Notes: a model not told the origin generated them from the letters alone. Shown: positions 42,000-51,219, counted from the first letter of the stretch. The stretch: DNA of 64,000 bases from JADJPO01 sp963724535 (GCA_963724535.1 CAVRVD010000014.1:62001-126000); one strand, 5' to 3'. Program-made: numbers and translations.

Positions 42000-43320
42000 G
42001 TGGTGACACAGTTGCTCCCCGGACGCGGACCTGACCCGCAGGTCGATGTGGTCGTGATCGGATTGGGCGTCGGTGGCGAGGAGGTCGCCGGCCAACTGGC
42101 GCAGGCCGGGCTGGCCGTGGTCGGCGTCGAGGTCGACCTGGTCGGCGGGGAATGCCCCTACTGGGGATGCGTGCCCACGAAGATGATGGTCCGCGCGGCC
42201 GGGGTGCTCGGCGAGGCGCGGCGGGCCAGTGCCGTCGCCGCGTCGATCGTTTCACCGGCCGCGGCGGCGTGTTCGTGCGCGGCCACGCCCGCATCACCGG
42301 TCCGGGCGAGGTGACGGTGGGGCAGCGCGTGTTCAGCGCGCGCCGAGGCATCGTGGTCGCGACCGGAACCAGCCCCGCGCTGCCGCCGATCCCCGAGCTC
42401 GCCGACCTCCCGGTCTGGACCAACCGGGACGCCGTGCAGGTCGAGCAGCCGCCGCACTCGCTGATCGTGATCGGTGGCGGCGCCATCGGAGTGGAGTTCG
42501 CGCAGGTCTTCGCGCGCTTCGGGTTCGAGGTCACCATCGTCGAGGCGGCCCCGCACCTGCTACCCGCTGAGGAGTCGGAGGCGGGGGCGGTGCTCGGGGG
42601 CGTGCTTGAGGACGAAGGACTGGCGATCCGCACCGGCACGGTTGTCACCGCGCTGACCCACGGCGCGCACGGCTTCGATGCCACGCTCGGCGACGGCAGC
42701 CGGCTGACCGCTGAGCGGGTCCTGGTCGCGACGGGCCGGCGCGCCCGGCTGAAGGGACTCGGCCTGGAGGAGTACGGCGTCGACACCGACGCGCCCACCC
42801 TGACCGTCGACGCGCGGCTGCGCGTGACGGACGGGTTATGGGCGTCGGCGACATCACCGGTCACGGCGCCTTCACGCATATAGCGACGTACCAGGCGGGG
42901 ATCGCGGTGCGCGACATCCTGGGCGAGGTGGGCCCGTCGGCGTCCTAGCATGCCGTCCCGCGAGTGACGTTCTGCGACCCGGAGGTTGCGGCGGTCGGGC
43001 TCACCGAGGAACAGGCCAGCGAAGCCGGCTTCCCGGTCCGGGTGGGTCGTAGCCAGGTGCCGGGTTCGGCTCGGGGCTGGCTGCGCAAGGTGGGCAACGA
43101 GGGTCTGATCAAGCTGGTGGCGGACTCCGATCGGGGCGTCCTGGTCGGCGCTACCGCGGTGGGCCCGCACGGCGGCGAGGTGCTTGGTGCGCTCGCGGTG
43201 GCGGTGCACAGCCAGGTGCCCACGAGCCAGCTACAGGAGATGATCTACGCCTACCCCACCTTCCACCGCGGGATCGAGGACGCCCTACGTGACCTGCACG
43301 AAGGGGATGTCTCGCGTTGA
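42000..43320 (+). pseudogene. Decayed FAD-dependent pyridine nucleotide-disulfide oxidoreductase
   Basis: Clear remains of a dihydrolipoamide dehydrogenase/mercuric reductase-type flavoprotein spread over three frames. Frame one (from 42000) has the FAD motif VVVIGLGVGGEEVA and the redox disulfide GGECPYWGCVPTK. Near 42233-42242 the frame shifts and roughly 35-40 expected residues are missing. Frame two (to ~42838) has VVATGTSPALPPIPEL and the NAD motif VIGGGAIGVEFAQVFARFG. At ~42838 a second shift moves to the frame with VGDITGHGAFTHIATYQAG. That frame hits an in-frame TAG at 42946 and continues after it with VTFCDPEVAAVGLTE and the dimer motif IYAYPTFHRGIEDAL. Three lesions mean no functional enzyme. 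Confidence 0.9.
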
Positions 43321-43380
43321 CCACCGCCCTGGCGCGGGCACCGGGTCCGGACGGTTGACACTCACCAGAGAGGACATCGC

Positions 43381-43737
43381 ATGACCCAGGCAATCTGGAA
43401 CGACATCGTGATCGCCGACAGCTCGACCACCGAGATCGTCGAAGGCAACCACTACTTCCCAGCCGACTCGGTGCGCTGGGACCTCCTGCAGCCCGACGAC
43501 CGCACCTCTGTCTGCCCGTGGAAGGGAACGGCGAGTTACTACGACATCGCGGCCGACGGCAAGGTCAAACGATCGGCCGCCTGGCAGTACCAGACCCCCA
43601 AGCCCGCGGCCGGCAACATCAAGGGTCACGTCGCCTTCTCGAGGGGCGTTAGCGTCGTCAGTGGGCACGGCGCAGAGTCGGACCGGACCAGCAGCTCGCC
43701 GGGGTTGCTCTCGCGCCTCTTCGGCGGACGGCGGTAG
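43381..43737 (+). CDS. DUF427 family protein
   Basis: 118 residues of the DUF427 family of small beta-rich proteins. Signatures are AIWNDIVIADSSTTEIVEGNHYFP and the CPWKGTASYYDI loop, followed by AAWQYQTPKPAAGNIKGHVAF. Function unknown. A GAGAGGA site precedes the ATG. It lies between the flavoprotein remains and the hydrolase-OsmC fusion, in an apparent oxidative-stress cluster. Confidence 0.9.
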   Translation: MTQAIWNDIVIADSSTTEIVEGNHYFPADSVRWDLLQPDDRTSVCPWKGTASYYDIAADGKVKRSAAWQYQTPKPAAGNIKGHVAFSRGVSVVSGHGAESDRTSSSPGLLSRLFGGRR

Positions 43738-43816
43738 TTGGGCGTGTTCGCGGCGATGGCACCGCGGGCGGGAATGCCCGGACCCGCAGGCGCGAACCAC
43801 AAGGAGCGGCACAGCG

Positions 43817-45049
43817 ATGTCACGAACTGAGCGATTCTCCTTTCCGGGGTCCAGCGGCGCCCGACTGGACGCCCGACTGGACCTTCCCGAAGAGAGCCCG
43901 AGGGCGTTTGCCCTCTTCGCACACTGCTTCACCTGCTCCAAGGACGTCGTGGCGGCGTCGAGGATCAGCCGTGGGCTCGTCGAGCGTGGGTACGGCGTTC
44001 TCCGCTTCGACTTCACCGGCCTGGGGTCGAGCGACGGGGAGTTCGCCAACACCGGTTTCACCTCCAACGTCGAGGATCTCGTCGCGGCGTCCGGGGCGCT
44101 GGCCGAGGCCTACGAGGCTCCGGCACTGCTCGTCGGTCACAGCCTGGGCGGCGCGGCGGTCATCGCGGCTGCGCCGGCCCTGCCCTGCGTCACGGCCGTT
44201 GCGACGATCGGGGCGCCCTTCGACCCGGCTCACGTACACGGGATCCTCTCCCAGGAGGCGCTGGCCACGGTGCAGGAGGACGGCACGGCGGAGGTGACGA
44301 TCGCGGGACGTACCTTCACCGTCGGCGCTCGCCTGCTCGAGGACGTCGACGACCACAACATGACGGCGACCCTGGGTGGCTTGGGTCGCGCGCTGCTGGT
44401 GCTGCACTCACCCACCGACCAGCAGGTCGACATTGACAACGCGCGGCGGATCTACGACGCGGCGCGACACCCCAAGAGCTTCGTGACGCTGGATGGCGCG
44501 GATCACCTGCTGACCGACCGCGCGGACGCGCAGTACGTCGCTGCGGTCCTGGCCACCTGGGCCGCGCGGTACCTGCCCGAGCCCGCTGGGCAGCCGGTCG
44601 AGGCCGGGCCGGGAGGCACAGTGACGGTCGAGGAGAACGGACTCAGCCGGTTGGCGCAGTCCATTCAGGCCGGGCCACACCATTGGACCGCCGACGAGCC
44701 GATCGGGGTGGGGCAGGACTCCGGCCCGACGCCGTACGACCTTCTGCTGGGCGCCCTCGGGGCGTGTACGTCGATGACGATGCGCATGTACGCCGACCGG
44801 AAGGAGTACCCGCTCGAGCGCATCGCGGTCGTGCTCTCCCACGACCGCAGTCACTCCGACGACTGCGCCGACCCGATGGGCAGGCCGTGCTCGGTCGAAC
44901 ACATCGACCGCAGCATCCGGCTCACCGGGGACCTGGATGAGTCGCAACGCTCACGGCTCCTGGAGATCGCCAACCGCTGCCCGGTTCACCGCTCGCTGAC
45001 CGGCGACCTCCGGATCACCACGGTCCTCGACCAGGCCGACCGCAGCTGA
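43817..45049 (+). CDS. Alpha/beta hydrolase-OsmC fusion protein
   Basis: 410 residues with two domains. Residues ~1-255 are an alpha/beta hydrolase with nucleophile motif VGHSLGG (S109), Asp in LHSPTDQQVD and His in GADHLL. Residues ~265-410 are an OsmC/Ohr-type domain with the two peroxidatic cysteines, C317 in LGACTSMTM and C388 in NRCPVHRSL. OsmC domains reduce organic hydroperoxides; the hydrolase may release their substrate or protect lipids. The fusion is known in other bacteria. AAGGAG site before the ATG. Confidence 0.92.
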   Translation: MSRTERFSFPGSSGARLDARLDLPEESPRAFALFAHCFTCSKDVVAASRISRGLVERGYGVLRFDFTGLGSSDGEFANTGFTSNVEDLVAASGALAEAYEAPALLVGHSLGGAAVIAAAPALPCVTAVATIGAPFDPAHVHGILSQEALATVQEDGTAEVTIAGRTFTVGARLLEDVDDHNMTATLGGLGRALLVLHSPTDQQVDIDNARRIYDAARHPKSFVTLDGADHLLTDRADAQYVAAVLATWAARYLPEPAGQPVEAGPGGTVTVEENGLSRLAQSIQAGPHHWTADEPIGVGQDSGPTPYDLLLGALGACTSMTMRMYADRKEYPLERIAVVLSHDRSHSDDCADPMGRPCSVEHIDRSIRLTGDLDESQRSRLLEIANRCPVHRSLTGDLRITTVLDQADRS

Positions 45050-45119
45050 CGCCAGCTGCGATCCGACGGCGTCGCGGTGCTGGCCGCACCCGCCGCGGCG
45101 GTGGTGGCCCTGGCCGGCC

Positions 45120-46352
45120 TCAGGCCGGTCCCGGCAGCCGTTGGTCCCCCGCGCTGGCCCGGAACACCTCACCGGGTCCGGTGAGCGAGATCGTCCCGGC
45201 GCCGGTCGCCCCGACGAACGCCGACTCACCGGGGGCCAGGGTGAGGCAGCGACCGCAGCAGTTGACCTGGACCGGGCCGGAGGTGCACAGCAGCACCTGA
45301 GGGCCGGCGATCCGGGGGAAGACGGTGACGGGCGCCGAGTCGGTCAGCCAGATCCTGCTCAGCGCGAACTCATCGGCGGGCGGCAGCCAGGCCACCTCGT
45401 GCGGGCTGAGCCAGGTGAAGGCGATGTCGCGTTGCGGCCGGCTGTCGCCGTCCACGACGTGCAGCATCTCCTCGACGGCGATCAGCTTGTGGGTCAGGCC
45501 CGCGCGCAGCACGTTGTCCGAGTTCGCCATGATCTCCACGCCCAGCCCGTACAGGTAGGCGTGCGGCGTCCCAGCCGGCACATACAGCACCTCGCCCGGT
45601 TCCAGGCGCACCAGGTCCAGCAGGAACGGCGCCGCGACCAGCGGGTCCTTCGGATAGTGCCCGGCCAGCCGGCAGACCCAGGTCAGCGCCCGCCGGTCGG
45701 TGGGGGACAGCACCGAGCCGGCGACCGGTCCGGCGGCGGCGAGCAGCCGCCGGCACCGGCCGACCAGGTCGTGCACCAGCGCCGGTCGGTCGTCCTCGGG
45801 CCAGGTGACCAGGGTGCGCAGGACGCTCTCCAGCAGGTGCGGCTCCTCGCCGTGTCCGACCAGCAGCACCGCGAGCAGGTCCGCCCGTTCCCCACCGAGC
45901 AGGCCGAGCAGCCTGCCCGCCTCGTCGGCACTGCGGAAGCCGCACAGCGCGTCCACCGGATCCAGGGCGTACAGCATCTCCGGCTTCGGGTACGGGTCGG
46001 CGTAGCGGTGCTCGCCCTTGACCTCGATCTCTCCCTCGAAGCCGGCCCGCGCGCGGTCCGCGCTGGGGTGCACCTGCACCGACAGCGGCTTGGCAATGGC
46101 CAGCAGCTTCAGCAGGAACGGCAGCCGGTCGCCGAACCGGGCGTGCACCAGGGCGCCGAGCAGGTCCGGGCCGAACTCGGCGATGGCCTCATCGAGCGGC
46201 ACCTCGCGGTCGGGCTGCTGGAGCCGGGACGGCGCACTCGCGTGCGCCCCCATCCACAGCTCGGCCTCCGGTTGGCCACTGGGCCGACGGCCTTGCAGGC
46301 GCGCCAGCACGGTCGTCGAGCCCCAGTCGTAGGTGCGCACCGGGTTGACCAT
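45120..46352 (-). CDS. manA: Mannose-6-phosphate isomerase, class I
   Basis: 410 residues. Zinc cupin enzyme interconverting fructose-6-P and mannose-6-P. Zinc and active-site signatures are visible: VRTYDWGSTTV at the start, LSVQVHPSADRA, DPYPKPEMLYAL and the long VPAGTPHAYLYGLGVEIMAN followed by DNVLRAGLTHK. ATG 46352 matches the usual family start. Together with manC at 56 kb it supplies the route from fructose-6-P to GDP-mannose; with the alpha-mannosidase it can also return mannose to glycolysis. Confidence 0.95.
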   Translation of the reverse strand: MVNPVRTYDWGSTTVLARLQGRRPSGQPEAELWMGAHASAPSRLQQPDREVPLDEAIAEFGPDLLGALVHARFGDRLPFLLKLLAIAKPLSVQVHPSADRARAGFEGEIEVKGEHRYADPYPKPEMLYALDPVDALCGFRSADEAGRLLGLLGGERADLLAVLLVGHGEEPHLLESVLRTLVTWPEDDRPALVHDLVGRCRRLLAAAGPVAGSVLSPTDRRALTWVCRLAGHYPKDPLVAAPFLLDLVRLEPGEVLYVPAGTPHAYLYGLGVEIMANSDNVLRAGLTHKLIAVEEMLHVVDGDSRPQRDIAFTWLSPHEVAWLPPADEFALSRIWLTDSAPVTVFPRIAGPQVLLCTSGPVQVNCCGRCLTLAPGESAFVGATGAGTISLTGPGEVFRASAGDQRLPGPA

Positions 46353-46524
46353 GCGCGCCGGCCACGGTCCGGGCACCGCTCTCCTCGTCTCTCGTTCGGG
46401 TGCGTTCGACGCCTCCGGTGGCCGAATCGGTCCGTCGGCGCCGGCCTGGTCGACGCGACGGCGTCGTGCCGCGGGTCGTCCAAGACCACCGAGCGTACCC
46501 GCGCCGGATGCCCGAGGCCGTGGA

Positions 46525-47892
46525 TCACCCGGTTTCTGCCGAAGTGGAACCCACGTCCTGCCGCTGGTCGTCGCTGTCCGTGCCCATCTGCCACCTGGGT
46601 CCGTCGGGGGTGTCCCGGACCTGCACCCCGGCGGCTGCCAGCCGCTCCCGGACCAGGTCGGCGCTCGCCCAGTCCCGGCCCGAGCGGGCACGCTCGCGCA
46701 GCTCGAGCAGGGCGGCCACGAAGGGACGGACGGCGTCCGCCGGGTCGGCCACGCCGCGCTCGGCCAGCTCACCGAGGCGCACCACCAGGGACCGTAGGGT
46801 GCGCCGGGCCCGGTCTCTCTCGTCGCTCTGCAGGGTGTCGGTGCTCCAGGCCACGATGGCGCCCTCCAGCGCCAGCACCGCGCCGACGCAGCCGGCGACG
46901 TCCCGGGCGGCCAGCGCCGCGTCGAAGTCGGCTCGTGCCTGCGCGGTCTCGGCGGTCAACGAGGTGAGGACGGCGTCGTCGGATGCCGTTGGGGTACCGG
47001 TCGGAGTCAGGGTCGCAGGCGGTGCGGCGGCGCCGTCCGACGCGGGACCGGCCGGCCTGAGGTCGCGGGACGGGTCCAGAACCCGGTCACCGCGCAGCAC
47101 CGCCGCCAGGTCACCCAGCGCGAGCCGCTGCCCGGCGGCGAGCACCAGGTCATGTCCGCGGCGGCGCAGGGTGACCCGTCCGTTGCCGCCGACGGTGGCG
47201 GTGGCGGCCTCCAGGTCGATCACCAGCGCGGTGTGCTCGTCGACGCCGAGCACGCCCACGTCGTCCGGCAGCTGCTGCTCCAGGACCTGCAGCCGCTGCT
47301 CGCCCAGGTAGCAGAAACGGGTGTCGTAGCGGCCGCCCTCGGCGTTGTCATAATGCGGGATCACCACGGCGTGGATGCCGGCGAGGGCCCCGAGCACGTC
47401 CAGCCCCGGATGGAAGAACGGGTCCGCGCCGACCTTGTAGATCTCGTAGACCGGCACCGCGTGGCTGCCCACGGTGCAGGCGGCCGCCGAGCCGAAGACC
47501 AGGGTGCCGCCGCGGTGGGCGACGTCGAGCAGGGCTGCCGGCAGCGGGGTGTCCCGCCACTGGCGCAGGGCATAGCTGGGGCTGCCCGGTCCGGCGAAGA
47601 CCCAGCGGGCCCGGTTGAGCAGCGCGAGCGTGCTCTCGCGCTGGGCGAGTCTCAGGTGGCGATGCGGCCAGGACGCGACCTGCACGTCGGTGCCCACCGA
47701 CTCGGCGAAGTACTGCCTCGTCTTGGCGGCCAGGTCCTCGGCGTTGGCCTGGAAGCCGAACGTGGTGTCGAGGAAGACGGCCGGACCGAGGTCGGGCACG
47801 CCCGCATCGGCCAGGATCGTGCGGTGCTGCTTGACCATCGCCGGTGCGGTCTCCCCGGAACCCATGACGACCAGAGCGCTCATGTCGGCCAT
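46525..47892 (-). CDS. Peptidase S51/GATase1-like protein fused to a CysS/YqeB-type C-terminal domain
   Basis: 455 residues. The N-terminal ~260 residues resemble the peptidase E/cyanophycinase (S51) fold: LVVMGSGETAPAMV, GPAVFLDTTFGFQ, WVFAGPGSPSYALRQW, LVFGSAAACTVGSHAVPVYEIYKVG and VIPHYDNAEGG. The nucleophile elbow reads GSAAAC, so the usual Ser is not at the normal place. After a Pro/Thr/Ala linker, the last ~120 residues match the anticodon-end domain of cysteinyl-tRNA synthetase: LLELRERARSGRDWASADL, then RERLAAAGVQVRD and DGPRW. No synthetase catalytic domain is present. Function unknown. Confidence 0.75.
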   Translation of the reverse strand: MADMSALVVMGSGETAPAMVKQHRTILADAGVPDLGPAVFLDTTFGFQANAEDLAAKTRQYFAESVGTDVQVASWPHRHLRLAQRESTLALLNRARWVFAGPGSPSYALRQWRDTPLPAALLDVAHRGGTLVFGSAAACTVGSHAVPVYEIYKVGADPFFHPGLDVLGALAGIHAVVIPHYDNAEGGRYDTRFCYLGEQRLQVLEQQLPDDVGVLGVDEHTALVIDLEAATATVGGNGRVTLRRRGHDLVLAAGQRLALGDLAAVLRGDRVLDPSRDLRPAGPASDGAAAPPATLTPTGTPTASDDAVLTSLTAETAQARADFDAALAARDVAGCVGAVLALEGAIVAWSTDTLQSDERDRARRTLRSLVVRLGELAERGVADPADAVRPFVAALLELRERARSGRDWASADLVRERLAAAGVQVRDTPDGPRWQMGTDSDDQRQDVGSTSAETG

Positions 47893-47983
47893 CTTCGCGG
47901 GATCGACACCGGACCGCCTGTTCGCCTGACGACGTCCTGATCGGCGCCGGAGATGCCGGGCACACCACCGCGCCCCGGCGTGC

Positions 47984-47989
47984 CATTAT
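47984..47989 (+). promoter_or_regulatory. -10-like box, leaderless start
   Basis: CATTAT, six bases, then the GTG at 47996, fitting leaderless transcription of the small membrane-protein gene. Confidence 0.45.
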
Positions 47990-47995
47990 CGGCGC

Positions 47996-48688
47996 GTGAC
48001 CGATCATGCTGGTCCAGCCGGCCCCTCGACCGAGCCCCAGGTCGTCGTCGTGCGCGAGCGCACCTGGGGAACCAAGGTCGTCCTGGTGCTGATCACGATC
48101 GCGGTGCTGGCGCTGGCCGCGTTGCTCGCCGTCACCTGGCTGCCCCGGTGGTGGGCCCAGCGCGTCGGTGACGTCGTCGACGGACGGATGAGCACCGGCG
48201 TGTTCGCCGGCATCACCTGCGGGGTGGTGTTCACCGCGATCCCGCTGTTGTTGCTGCGCCGGGTGTTCGGCCGGCACGGCGGCGTGACCTCCCGGGTGGT
48301 GGCCCTGCTCCTCGCCGTGGTGTTCGCCGCCCCCACCCTGACCACCCTGGCGATCGTGGTCGGCAACGGTGACGCCGCACATGCGGCCGAGCGCACCCTG
48401 GACGTCGAGGCACCTGCCTTCCGCACCGCCACCGCTGCCGGTGCCGTGTTCGGTGTGCTCCTGGTGGTGCTGTGGTGGGCGGTGATGGCCGGGCGTCGGC
48501 GGCGCAAGAAGCAGATCACCCGGCTCGAGGCAGAGGTCCGCGACAAGCAGGAGGAGCTGTGGCAGCACGAGCTCGAGGCCAAACGGGCCGTCAAGCGCGC
48601 CGAGACTGAGGCGCAGACCCTGACGGCCAAGCCGGAGACGGCCAAGCCGGAGACGGCCAAGCCGGACACCGAGTCTCCGCGCGCGTAG
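47996..48688 (+). CDS. Hypothetical three-TM membrane protein with coiled-coil tail
   Basis: 230 residues. Hydrophobic segments at about 28-48 (VVLVLITIAVLALAALLAV), 70-85 and 100-121, with a fourth (GVLLVVLWWAVMAG) before a basic stretch GRRRRKK. The tail from about 165 is a charged helix (ITRLEAEVRDKQEELWQHEL) predicted as coiled coil and ends in three TAKPE repeats. I recognise no family. GTG start supported by a leaderless -10. Confidence 0.6.
   Translation: MTDHAGPAGPSTEPQVVVVRERTWGTKVVLVLITIAVLALAALLAVTWLPRWWAQRVGDVVDGRMSTGVFAGITCGVVFTAIPLLLLRRVFGRHGGVTSRVVALLLAVVFAAPTLTTLAIVVGNGDAAHAAERTLDVEAPAFRTATAAGAVFGVLLVVLWWAVMAGRRRRKKQITRLEAEVRDKQEELWQHELEAKRAVKRAETEAQTLTAKPETAKPETAKPDTESPRA
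48623..48667 (+). repeat. Three tandem 15-bp repeats encoding TAKPE units
   Basis: ACGGCCAAGCCGGAG twice and ACGGCCAAGCCGGAC once, in exact register at the 3' end of the preceding gene. Confidence 0.85.
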
Positions 48689-48760
48689 GAGCTCGCAGCC
48701 GGACAACCACTGCGGGACCGGCCCGCCCGGCGGTCAACCCATCAGGCAGAGCCCGCCCGG

Positions 48761-49996
48761 TCAGCACACCCGGCGGGCGCGGTCGGACGGCACGGCCTGC
48801 AGGAACCTCGGGGGTGCGAACCCGCCCCGGGCGAAGGCCTGGGCAACCTCGTCGGCGATCCCCTCGACGGCCGCGACGTCCACCAGAGCGATCGCCGACC
48901 CGCCGAAGCCGCCACCGGTCATCCGCGCCCCGAGCGCCCCGGCGTCGCGGACGGCCGCGCAGGCGAGGTCCAACTCGGGGCAGGAGACCTCGTAGTCCTC
49001 GCGCAGCGAGGTGTGGGAGGCGTCCAGCAACGGGCCGAGCTCGGTGAGGCGGTCCTCGCCGAGCAGCCGCGCGGCCTGCCGGACCCGGTCGATCTCGGTC
49101 ACCACGTGCCGTACCCGGCGGCGTTGCTCGTCGCCGTCCAGGGCAGCCAGCGCATCGTCCAGCCCGGTCGGGTCGATGGCGCCGAGGGCAGGGACGCCGA
49201 GGGCCCGAGCCGCTGCCTCGCACACCTGCCGCCGTGACCCGTACTGCCCGTCCACCAGCGCGTGGTGCACCCGGGTGTCGATCACCAGCACCGCCAGGTC
49301 GGCGGCGGCGGCGTCGAACGGCACCTGGACCAGGCTGAAATCGGTGCAGTCGAGCAGCAGCGCGTGCCCGGCCCGCGCCCGCAACGCGGCCGCCTGGTCC
49401 ATCCCGCCGGTGGGTGCCCCGGCGATCTCGTTCTCCGCCCGGACGCAGGCCGCCGCCAGCTCGGCTCGACCGGCGTCGGTGCCGGCCAGTCCCAGCCCGC
49501 ACAGCTCGTCCACGGCCAGGGCGACCGCGCACTCCAGGGCCGCGGACGAGGACAGGCCGGCACCGGACGGCACCTGACCCACCACCGCGGCGGCGAAGCC
49601 GCGGCAGATGCCGAGCGCCCACGGCACCCCGACCAGGTAGCTGCCCCAACCGCTCACCGCCCCGGGGGCCACCTGTCCGGCTCTCGCCCGCCACGGCGTC
49701 GGGTTGCCGGCGCTGACCAGGGTGATCGCGTCGTCCGGCGGCTCGTCAGCCGGACCGGTCGGGGACATCGACACGGCGACGAAGGTCTTGTGCGGTAGGG
49801 CCATCGGCAGGCACAGACCACCGTTGTAGTCGACGTGCTCACCGATCAGGTTCACCCGTCCGGGAGCAGCCCACACGCCGTCCGGGGGGCGACCGTGCGC
49901 GGTGACGAAGTCGCGCTCGGCCCGCTCCGCGGCCCGGGTGTCGTGCGGCTGCGGGTACCAGTCGGCGCCGCGACGTCGGCCGCGCCGCTGCGACAT
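48761..49996 (-). CDS. galK: Galactokinase
   Basis: 411 residues. GHMP kinase phosphorylating galactose at C1 in the Leloir pathway. Signatures are the galactokinase motif GRVNLIGEHVDYNGG, the ATP loop VPSGAGLSSSAALECA and the C-terminal GARMTGGGFGGSAIAL. The ATG overlaps the galT stop (ATGA), so galT-galK are coupled in one transcript. Confidence 0.96.
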   Translation of the reverse strand: MSQRRGRRRGADWYPQPHDTRAAERAERDFVTAHGRPPDGVWAAPGRVNLIGEHVDYNGGLCLPMALPHKTFVAVSMSPTGPADEPPDDAITLVSAGNPTPWRARAGQVAPGAVSGWGSYLVGVPWALGICRGFAAAVVGQVPSGAGLSSSAALECAVALAVDELCGLGLAGTDAGRAELAAACVRAENEIAGAPTGGMDQAAALRARAGHALLLDCTDFSLVQVPFDAAAADLAVLVIDTRVHHALVDGQYGSRRQVCEAAARALGVPALGAIDPTGLDDALAALDGDEQRRRVRHVVTEIDRVRQAARLLGEDRLTELGPLLDASHTSLREDYEVSCPELDLACAAVRDAGALGARMTGGGFGGSAIALVDVAAVEGIADEVAQAFARGGFAPPRFLQAVPSDRARRVC

Positions 49997-51156
49997 CAGC
50001 CCACCTCGCGCAGCCGCCGCGCGATCCGCTCCGGCGTGGCGTCGTTGACCCAGGCGCCCATCCCGGACTCCGACCCCGCCAGATACTTCAGCTTGCCGGG
50101 CGCGCGCAGGATCGAGAACAGCTGCAGGTACAGCCGGGCCAGGTCTCGACCGGGGCCGACCGGGCTCTGGTGCCAGCCGGCGATGTAGGGCAGGGCGGTC
50201 ACCCCCTCGAAGTAGCGGTCGGCCCGGCGCAGCAGGTCGAGGTAGACGGTGGCCAGCTCGTCGCGCTCGCCGCCGTCCAGGGCGGCCAGGTCGGGCACGT
50301 TGCGGTGCGGGGCCAGGTGCACCTCGACCGGCCAGCGGGCCGCCGCCGGCACGTACGCCGTCCAGTGCTCTCCGGACAGCACGACCCGCGAGCCCGACCG
50401 GCGCTCGGCCTCGAGCACGTCGCCCAGCAGGTCGCCTCCGGTGCGTTCGCGGTGCGTCGCCGCCTGACGCAGCAACGCCTCGGTGCGTGGGGTGATGAAC
50501 GGGTAGGCGTAGATCTGACCGTGCGGGTGGTGCAGGGTGACCCCGATCTCCTCACCCCGGTTCTCGAAGCAGAACACCTGGGCCACGCCCGCCAGCGCGG
50601 ACAGCTCGGCGGTCCGGTCGGCCCACGCCTCGACAACCGTGCGGGCCCGGCTCAGGCTCAGCGAGGCGAACGAGGCGCTGTGGTCGGCGGTGAAGCAGAC
50701 CACCTCGCAGCGCCCGGTCCCCGGCCGGCGGGACCACAGCGGCTCACCGTCGATCGTGCCGGAGCCGGGGTCGTCCGGTGCTGCCGCGTCCATGGTCAGG
50801 GAGGGGAACCTGTTCTCGAACACGACCACGTCATAGTCCTCGGCGGGGATCTCCGAGGGGGCCACGCCGTGTCCGGTCGGGCACAGCGGGCACTCGTTCT
50901 TGGGCGGCAGGAAGGTGCGCACGTTGCGGTGGGAGGCGATCGCCACCCACTCGCCGGTCAGCACGTCGTAGCGCAGCTCGGAACCGCCGCCGGAGTGCGG
51001 CTCGAGCGGACGGGTGTCCGCGGTGATGCGGCTGGCGGTGCCGGTGACGTACGGCTCGCTGTCGTCGTAGTAGAACAGCCCGCGCTCGTCGGCCAGGTGC
51101 TGGGTGGTGCGGCGGACGCGACCCTCGGCCAGGACGACGTTCGGCGGCTCAGTCAT
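49996..51156 (-). CDS. galT: Galactose-1-phosphate uridylyltransferase
   Basis: 386 residues. Transfers UMP from UDP-glucose to galactose-1-P. Visible are the zinc-site CPLC near residue 90, VFENRFPSL, and the catalytic HHPHGQIYAYP with nucleophile H212 (HPH). ATG 51156 is chosen over ATG 51165 because a CAAGAT -10 box lies exactly seven bases before it. Divergent from the alpha-galactosidase that would supply its pathway with galactose. Confidence 0.96.
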   Translation of the reverse strand: MTEPPNVVLAEGRVRRTTQHLADERGLFYYDDSEPYVTGTASRITADTRPLEPHSGGGSELRYDVLTGEWVAIASHRNVRTFLPPKNECPLCPTGHGVAPSEIPAEDYDVVVFENRFPSLTMDAAAPDDPGSGTIDGEPLWSRRPGTGRCEVVCFTADHSASFASLSLSRARTVVEAWADRTAELSALAGVAQVFCFENRGEEIGVTLHHPHGQIYAYPFITPRTEALLRQAATHRERTGGDLLGDVLEAERRSGSRVVLSGEHWTAYVPAAARWPVEVHLAPHRNVPDLAALDGGERDELATVYLDLLRRADRYFEGVTALPYIAGWHQSPVGPGRDLARLYLQLFSILRAPGKLKYLAGSESGMGAWVNDATPERIARRLREVG

Positions 51157-51219
51157 GGGGGCCATCTTGGCCCGCCGCGCCCCGCGCAATCCACGGGACG
51201 CCAAGATGGGGCGCATGAC
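51152..51219. promoter_or_regulatory. Mirror-image divergent leaderless promoters of galT and the alpha-galactosidase
   Basis: Arms 51152-51170 and 51201-51219 are inverted copies matching at 16 of 19 positions. Each arm contains CAAGAT, seven bases, then the ATG of its gene (51156 minus, 51215 plus). The dyad thus spans both -10 boxes and both start codons, a likely operator as well as two leaderless promoters. Confidence 0.65.

Noticed and set aside
46525..46900. Cysteinyl-tRNA synthetase or MshC gene
   Set aside because: Only the C-terminal tail similarity is present; the HIGH and KMSKS catalytic domain is missing.
51206..51214. Alternative ATG 51206 as alpha-galactosidase start
   Set aside because: It lies inside the proposed -10 box (51202-51207), whereas ATG 51215 has exact leaderless spacing and mirrors the galT start.
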